NCBI GenBank assembly: GCA_009760855.2
Contig: WPIO01000018.1
Location: 594,001 to 658,000, forward strand
DNA length: 64,000 bases
Origin: Cristatella mucedo
Taxonomy: Eukaryota > Bryozoa > Phylactolaemata > Cristatellidae
Direction of reading: 5' to 3'
The position numbers were made by a program, and so were the translations under genes. The notes beneath the pieces were generated by a model that saw only the letters and a list, made by a program, of their open reading frames with translations, was not told where the DNA came from and made no database searches. This document shows positions 57,881-64,000 of this stretch, one piece after another. The first letter of the stretch is position 1; every line of letters starts with the position of its first letter.

Positions 57881-58434
57881 AAGCCTGGTTTAGACGAGTG
57901 TCTTGCTTCCTACACCAACTTGGAGTCTTACTTCGGTCTTCCGGTTTGAAGGAGGTCTAGACGGCAGTCTTGCTCACTGTCCGGCTTCCAACTCGCTCCG
58001 CGCCCACTGAGCGTTCATGGAAAAGCGGGGGGGGGGGGGGGGGGGGAGTTTCTCTACAGCCGTGCTTCGCTAATTCAATTACCGGTAGAATGAAACCGGT
58101 CCGCTATAGTCCTTATCGCTCTCTTATTCAAATCCGACTCTTGAACTCCGAACTCAGTGTGGGCCATAAAAAGGGACTCGCCAGGAATGAATGCATCGAT
58201 GACTTTGCTGGTCAAGTCGTCTGCCACTCCTAGAGTTAAGCAACGTAGTAGGCGCGGCCTGAATTGCGTCTACGATTGGTCAATTGCCGGGTCTGGGCCG
58301 AAAGTAGAACCAGGTTTGGCTACTGCGTCTTAGCTAAGTCTTCCCTAAATCTGGACCAGCCCTGTGGTATTTGTGACGTCCACACCGAAGACTCCAAGTT
58401 GGTAGGAAGCAAGACTATCGTCTAAACCAGGCTT
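57881..58434. mobile_element. Non-autonomous DNA transposon-like element with ~55 bp terminal inverted repeats
   Basis: Left end AAGCCTGGTTTAGACG, TCTTGCTTCCTAC, CCAACTTGGAGTCTT. The right end is the reverse complement of the same string with small indels. The element is 554 bp, has no transposase, and contains a 21 nt G run at 58027-58047. Clear target duplications are not visible, so the superfamily is unassigned. Confidence 0.75.
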
Positions 58435-59245
58435 GCGATCTTGTGCGGTGCAGCTTTGTTATGAGAAATCGATCCTATTTCAGGATTTTTGTATGCTTAG
58501 ATTGCATACTTATCAATGCAGCCGAAGCCCTAGCGCATGGTTGACATCTATCATCTGCAAAAGAGCCAGCTTACGAATCCTTCAAGAAATCGATGATAAG
58601 TTTAACCATCGATCCGATTGCCGTAGACATTGTACTGACATCTCATACACAGCTGCATTAGACTCGGTGAAGCCTCTTCATTATCTCGACAGCAAAGGCT
58701 GAGATAGGCCATCGCTGGTCACGTGTCACGAGACTACCAGACCCGAGCTCAGTTTGCCAACGCTTGGCCCGATAGGTTTATTGTGCTGGTGGAAACACAG
58801 CTCTGGATTTTAAAAACAATATCAGTCTCATAATTTATTTCATGAAGTGCTCTCTCCGAAATAACTCCCTACCCAGGTGATTTACAACCCTGTAAGACAG
58901 TCACTAACCAAGTAACAATGATGTGAAACGTATCGTGCTTAGACAAGCATGCAAAAGCACACACATGTCATCATACTTAGATGAGCATGCAAAATCGAAC
59001 CTGAAGACGCTCGGGATTACTGACAGGGCCACTTGCTAGCCGAGCCTCTTGTTAGAAGGATGCACTGGAAGACACCTGCTTGCTCGCAAAGCAAACTGGA
59101 ACACGCAAAAACTACTAGTTCACTGGTACACAGAGAAAATGGAGCCGAGCAGATGACCTTTAGATGAGACTTAGGTGATGCAAAAGCCATTCTCGGTAGG
59201 TGACAGCAACCAGGAATGAGTTCCAGACTTTTTGTCTGCTCGAAT
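58435..59245. other. Unassigned sequence
   Basis: A faint L2 3' UTR resemblance near 58820-58990. No gene recognised. Confidence 0.4.
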
Positions 59246-59340
59246 AATTAATAATAATAGTAATACATTTTTATAGCACCCTCAGAGAGCTAAATCGCTT
59301 TCTAAGCACTTCACTTATTCTGTAAAGGATCAGCTATAGA
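59246..59340 (-). mobile_element. L2-like 3' tail
   Basis: AATTAATAATAATAGTAATA, AGCACCCTCAGAGAGCTAAA, TCGCTTTCTAAGCACTTCAC. Diverged. Confidence 0.75.
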
Positions 59341-59644
59341 TGTCAACTCTGTGCGAGGTGCAAGGAGACACGCCCTTCAAGGAGCAACCGGTGGGAGAGG
59401 GCACTGGTCTAGCAAAGAGATAGGTTAGCTCCCCCCCCCCCCAGGTCCTTAGCTCCAGCTAATATGCCGTCGTTTGTTCATAGAACCAGCGAACTTCCGG
59501 CTACGTACACAGTGCCCATAGCAGGAAGAGAGGAGAGCGAGATCAGTGCTCTGTGCTAAATGACCACTTAACGGCGACGCCGAATTAGCTGCTACGGGCG
59601 GTGCGATCATAGCAGAAAGTGAGCGAGATCTATAAATAGACGAC
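59341..59644. other. Unassigned sequence
   Basis: A C run at 59430-59442. No gene recognised. Confidence 0.5.
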
Positions 59645-59805
59645 GCCGTATTTGTTGCTAGCTCACGGGCAAGGAGCTTGCATTTAGCGACCCTGTCGTT
59701 GGTTCGAGTCCTACAGCAGTCAGTCACTCAATATCTACTGCAAGCAGGAGCGATAGCCAATATGGCTCTTAAACTGATATGTAAATTAACCTCTTGAATC
59801 AGCAG
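59645..59805 (+). mobile_element. tRNA-derived SINE, copy 4, diverged
   Basis: Box A-like TAGCTCACGGGC, box B GGTTCGAGTCC at 59701-59711, then ATCTACTGCAAGCAGGAGCG, ATAGCC, GGCTCTTAAACTGATATGTA and TGAATCAGCAGA. Confidence 0.72.
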
Positions 59806-60837
59806 ACTTTACATTACCATATGTACATAGTCTTGTTCAAGCAAGTAAAAGCGACTTACAGGCAAAGTAAGGGAAGATCTTGAGATCTATGTAGGGCGCT
59901 GTATACGGAGCCATTGAAGCTCGGCCAGATGCGTGTACAGTGGCTGCTACATCGTTTCAGACAGATTAGACTAGCTGCTGAGTTTAGCCTTTCTTTCGGC
60001 CGATTAAAGAGAGAGGACCTTAGTGCAGTAAGCAATCCAAAGTGGTGAGAGTCCACTAAAGTGACGGTTGTAGAATAAGTCCTCGGTTAACTGTCGGTTA
60101 TGCCTTAGATTCTGGACTACATGCTCTTGAATGCAAATCTACCTGGTGGTAAACATGACATAAATTCAGTCTACAAAGCGCTCAAAAAAGACGAAATTAT
60201 GAAGTTATGCCCCAAAAATGCCACAACGAGGCAGCAGAGCTGGTATAGGGATTCATGTGCACCTGCAATGACACCCACAAGCTACCATTTACTGAGCTCG
60301 ATTATCACATACCTTTTGCCTCAGAAATACTTGCGAAACTAGCTTATACCCACAAAATTTTAGAAAAACTAATTTAAAAATTACAGACTTTCAAAACACA
60401 GACTAATTCAAAGAAATATTTTGTCAATTATCTGGAAAAAATTCCCTTGAGTAATCCCGACCATTAATTTGAATTTACTTATTAATCAAACTTTCTGTCG
60501 CTTGTAAACGTCTCCCAGTCATTTTTCCCAGCCATTCAATCAGCCAAATTCAATTTGAAAATCAAGGGCCTTGCACAAAAGCCCAGAAACACCTGTTGCA
60601 CAAGAGCTCACACAGATTCATCGACCAGACCATCCTTAAGACTTGTTGTCCTGGCCGGGCTCTCTTTTTGAATTAGTTTCACTTGGAAGTAATCGCCGCT
60701 GCGTGTATACACTTAATTAAATGACGCTCTGATGAAAGGCCTGTTTGTCCTTATTTCATAACTTTACTAACAATTGAATATCCATCACTAGCTATGAGAA
60801 TGCATGTTGTAGCTACAAATGCACAATAACAACTGAC
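59806..60837. other. Unassigned sequence
   Basis: The left part (59860-60060) weakly resembles L2 RT sequence (GCAAT-CAAAG). The rest has no recognised feature. Confidence 0.4.
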
Positions 60838-60988
60838 CACACCTCGGCCCCGATATTTTTTAAACTCCTGCGACCATAGCTGTAGTGATAAACCAAATAT
60901 ATAGATATATATATATAAATAATTAAATAGCTAAAATAATTATGTATAGATATATAATAAATATAAATAAGTAAATATTATAAAGAGT
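60838..60988. repeat. 151 bp AT-rich repeat, copy 1
   Basis: Starts CACACCTCGGCCCCGATATT, includes AAACTCCTGCGACCATAGCT and GATAAACCAAATATATAG, then AT-rich sequence ending TAAATATTATAAAGAGT. It is nearly identical to 62857-63007 and abuts the start of the LINE-B RT fragment. Confidence 0.85.
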
Positions 60989-60993
60989 AATAC

Positions 60994-61930
60994 TTCTATG
61001 CTGACGATACTCAGTTGTATTTGTCATTTGAACCGTCGGAATCTGCTGCAGCAACTGAGAAACTGAATGCTTGCCTTGTCGATATTCGATCCTGGATGTC
61101 GGAAAACTTCCTGAAATTAAATGACGATAAAACCGAACTGCTGCTCATAGGACACCCTAAGCGTGTGGCTGGATTAAAAGGCTTTGCTGTTCTAATAGGT
61201 GATGCTATTGTGCGACCTTCACCACTCGCTCGTAATCTAGGTGTCGTGTTCGACAGCTGCCTCAATTTCAAAAAGCTTCATTCAGAAGACTGCCTCTACA
61301 GCTAGCCATCACATCCGATCCCTATCCAAGATTAGAAGCTGTCTCCCACAGTGGCTTGTAAAAAATTTAACTAGCTCTTTAGTTCTGTCTCGGCTTGATT
61401 ATTGTAATTCCCTTTTGGCTGGGCTACCAAAGAAAGCTATTATGCCACTACAGTGGACTATGAATATGGCTGCAAGGCTGGTCTTCAAGTCCCAGCGGTT
61501 TGAGCTCATGTCACCTCTGCTGAAAGAGCTAGGATGGTTGCGGGTTGAGCAAAGGATACAGAGCAAAGTTCTTATGCTGACCCACAAGGCCCTGAGCCAC
61601 GGCTTGGCTCCTTCATACCTAGCTGAACTGCTGCATCAGTTTCAGCCTGTTCGTGCCCTCAGGTCCTGTGTGGACAATAAATTAGCTGCCCCATTCCTCC
61701 GCTTAAAGACAGTTGGCGACAGAAGCTTTAGCTCTGCAGGTCCTAGACTGTGGAACTCGCTTCCACAATTCTTCTGTCTACTTGCTCCTAAGTCATCCTT
61801 TCCCTCCCTTACAGCCTTTTATTCTATCTCGTCCCCGTTTTCTCACTCCCTCCTTCTGCTCTCCTCTCCCATATTCCTCTATCCTCTCCACTATTTCTAC
61901 TCCAACCCCAGCACTTTCAAGACCCATTAG
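60994..61930 (+). pseudogene. LINE-B reverse transcriptase, C-terminal part
   Basis: Starts exactly at the RT motif [16 protein letters not shown], then [20 protein letters not shown] and LARNLGVVFDSCLNFKK. A frameshift near 61265-61275 moves to the frame of [67 protein letters not shown] and AGPRLWNSLPQFF. The last ~45 codons up to the stop at 61930 are C/S/P-rich. It is distinguished from L2 by KTELLLIG, VFDS and the LLHQFQP block. Endonuclease and RT motifs A and B are absent. Confidence 0.9.
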
Positions 61931-62856
61931 GCCAGCATGCATTGATAATAAAAATAATGTCTTTATATAGCACCTTCATAAAACTTAATTTCTGTCTAGG
62001 TACTTAATGCATGCTGCAAAGGAAGCACGACGAAACGGTCAGTGGTAACAATGTGCACAATGTCAACAAGCAAAACACGGTTAAGGCAACCTATACAACA
62101 TATCAACGAGTAAATGTGATTAGTGGCAGCATACCGAGTGCCAGCACACATGGGCACATAAAGTACGAATCACATAAATCCACACAATGCTTCGAGGAAC
62201 TGTTAAGTTTTAGCCTCTTTCTAAATTTCTTCAAGTCAGGAAGTGTAGTGACTTCAGCAGAAAGTGAGTTCAAGGGTTTGGGAGCACACCTACTAAAGAC
62301 ACGGTCTCCTAAGGATTTAAGGTTCGTGAGATGTATAGCTACACGGTTTGATTCAGAAAAGTGGGTGGTGCGATGCCAAGCCATTGTGATGGATAAGTTC
62401 TGACAATTAGGGTGGAGCCAGAGAAGGAAGTGGCCCTACAAGAGAGTGACAGAACTTTGAAGCCGATGTGCTGCTTGATTGAGAGCCAGTTCAGCTCAGC
62501 TAGCAGCGATGTGATGTGGTAATAGCAACACTCACGACAGACAAGCTTGGCAGCAGAGTTTGGCAGCAGCTGGAAGCACCTGTTTGCACAGGACTGTAGA
62601 CCAGCAAACAGTGAGTTGCAGAAGTCGAGAAGGTGTGCCACAAATGCATGGACCGATTTGGATGTAGTATCCCTGTTTAACAAGCCCAAATTTTAGCAAT
62701 GTCGTATAGTTGATAGTAAGCAGACGTTACTGCAGAGCAGATGTGGTCGTCTAATACAAGGTAACTTTGGAATTGGACACTTTTATTTCGTGCAGATGCA
62801 ACAGGAGATGTGCAGGCTGAGCCGATTTTGAGCGCTAAGCTTTCCAATTTCACAGC

Positions 62857-63007
62857 CACACCTCTGCCCCGATATTGATTAAACTCCTGCGACCATAGCT
62901 GCAGTGATAAACCAAATATATAGATTTATATCTAAATAATTAAATAGCTAAAATAATTATGTATATATATATATAATAAATATAAATAAGTAAATATTAT
63001 AAAGAGT
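62857..63007. repeat. 151 bp AT-rich repeat, copy 2, inside L2
   Basis: The L2 reads CCAATTTC, a few bases, then this block, then TGGCCCATAACTAG. Other L2 copies pass directly from the ATCACAC-type sequence to GGGTTTGCCCATAAC, so the block is an insertion. Confidence 0.85.
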
Positions 63008-63269
63008 TGGCCCATAACTAGTTAGTTGGTTTAATCTTCATTCAATTTGAGAAAGTTAGTTGCCAACTACGAGGGGATGTCAGCAATGCGTGAGAGAGTT
63101 TGATGTGCTGGGTGGCTTGGAGGAATTAAAGAAAATCTACAGCTGAGTATCATCTGAATAGAAGTGAAAGCCTAGATCGTGCTTAGCGATCACATTGGCA
63201 AGCAGGAGAGTTTTAACTGCTAAGAGAATCAGACCAAGCACAGAGCTTAGAGGTAACACAAACTACTAC

Positions 63270-63331
63270 GGTTTCTCGGGTGATCTCTTCCTGTTTACTG
63301 ATGTAAACAGGCAGAGATCATCCGAGAAACC
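63270..63331. repeat. 29 bp inverted duplication (27/29 matched) with 4 nt spacer
   Basis: The left arm GGTTTCTCGGGTGATCTC-TTCCTGTTTAC and the right arm are reverse complements except for two positions. The left arm is normal for this L2 subfamily (compare 34375 and 46846). The right arm replaces expected L2 sequence. Confidence 0.9.
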
Positions 63332-63765
63332 ACTATACTGATATAGGACTTATACCATTCTGGTGCTGCGCCAGTGATGTGCAGGTAAGATGGAGGGCAC
63401 TCAAGAAGGACTTGGTGATTAATAGAATCAAATGCTGCCAAACGATCAAGCAAAACAAGCAGAGAGACTTACCCTCAGTCTGCATTCCTGAGAAGGTCGT
63501 TAAATACCCTAACCACTGCCTACTCAGTGGAGTAATCAACTCTAAAACCAGACTGTAATTTGCCTGTTAGGTTTGATGTTTCTGTGTAAGAGCTCAGCTG
63601 GTCTGCTCGTTTCAGCGTCTTTGATTGAAACGTATAATGAGATGAAACTTGTTGGAAGCTGCTCAAGTTTTCTTGGTCTGACGTTGCTTTTCTAATTAGA
63701 ATGTGATGGCCACAGAGATTTCCTAGCCCGACATAAAACGGTCATCCACTCTCAGTGTAGTCTGC

Positions 63766-64000
63766 TGAATAATAATAATAATAATATTGCACTTGATAAT
63801 GCGCCCTCAGAGAACCTAATCTCTTTCTAGGCGCTTTACATCTGCTGCAAAGTGATACGCAATAGAATAGTAAGTAAAATCATGCTTGAAAAACAAACAA
63901 AATGAATAACATGGTTAGGGGTTACATGCACTGGGTCAGCATGCAAATGTGGTTAGTGGCAGCATGAACAGTGTCAGCACGCATAAGCACATCGAGGACG
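63766..64000 (-). mobile_element. L2-like LINE 3' end, running off the window
   Basis: AATAATAATAATAATATTGC, ACTTGATAATGCGCCCTCAG, CTCTTTCTAGGCGCTTTACA, then the 3' UTR (GTCAGCATGCAAATGTGG). It continues beyond base 64000. Confidence 0.95.

Larger units (their letters stand above)
61943..63710 (-). mobile_element. L2-like LINE, long, with nested 151 bp repeat and a local inverted duplication
   Basis: The 3' end on the left is diverged (AATAATGTCTTTATATAGCA; CTGTCTAGGTACTTAATG). The 3' UTR and RT ORF follow antisense through the C-terminal region, YADD region (63140-63170) and upstream motifs to about 63710. Interrupted at 62857-63007 by the 151 bp repeat. Many stops. Confidence 0.88.

Overview
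The window reads as intron-rich, repeat-dense nuclear DNA from an invertebrate-grade animal. The evidence is one multi-exon adhesion-type G-protein-coupled receptor gene with GT-AG introns, many 5'-truncated L2/CR1-like LINE copies, a tRNA-derived SINE family, a hAT transposase relic and many simple repeats. I cannot name the phylum from sequence alone. I see no bacterial operon, CRISPR array, rRNA gene or free-standing tRNA gene.

Layout. 0-4.6 kb: a complete copy of an unusual repeat (562-1535) with a telomere-like CCCTAAA core, then a SINE and a long CT tract. 4.68-22.8 kb, plus strand: the receptor gene. Seven exons join in phase and encode a GPS motif and all seven membrane helices. A 9.2 kb intron is packed with LINE pieces, one carrying a 341-codon reverse transcriptase ORF. 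18.07-19.17 kb is a 1.1 kb TGTCTC satellite inside another intron. 23-36 kb: no recognisable host gene; LINE pieces, a direct-repeat pair of unknown kind, and a second telomere-core element (32912-33776) inserted inside an L2 copy, which fixes its ends. 36.4-39.5 kb: a decayed, nearly full-length copy of a second LINE lineage, called LINE-B here. 41.8-42.95 kb: a duplicated segment with a second copy of the receptor TM2-TM3 exon and no companion exons. 45.5-47.35 kb: an L2 copy interrupted by a SINE and by a LINE-B 3' end. 49.25-54.25 kb: a hAT relic (minus strand) split by a long L2 element whose 3' half is inverted in place. 55-64 kb: more SINEs and LINEs, a 554 bp element with long terminal inverted repeats, a duplicated 151 bp AT-rich repeat, and a near-perfect 29 bp inverted duplication.

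How it fits together. The only convincing host gene is the receptor. The rest is layered transposition: L2 supplied most of the bulk, and its reverse transcriptase probably mobilised the truncated copies with their hairpin and ATT-rich 3' ends. SINEs, LINE-B ends, the telomere-core element and the 151 bp repeat later inserted into L2 copies, giving a relative age order. The best candidate for something undescribed is the telomere-core element: inverted GGACATTTCCCC-type motifs at both ends, a telomere-like array, an alanine-coding ORF and insertion at TGCA.

Exon ends are given to the base where splice sites and phase agree. Edges of old repeats are approximate, usually within a few tens of bases.
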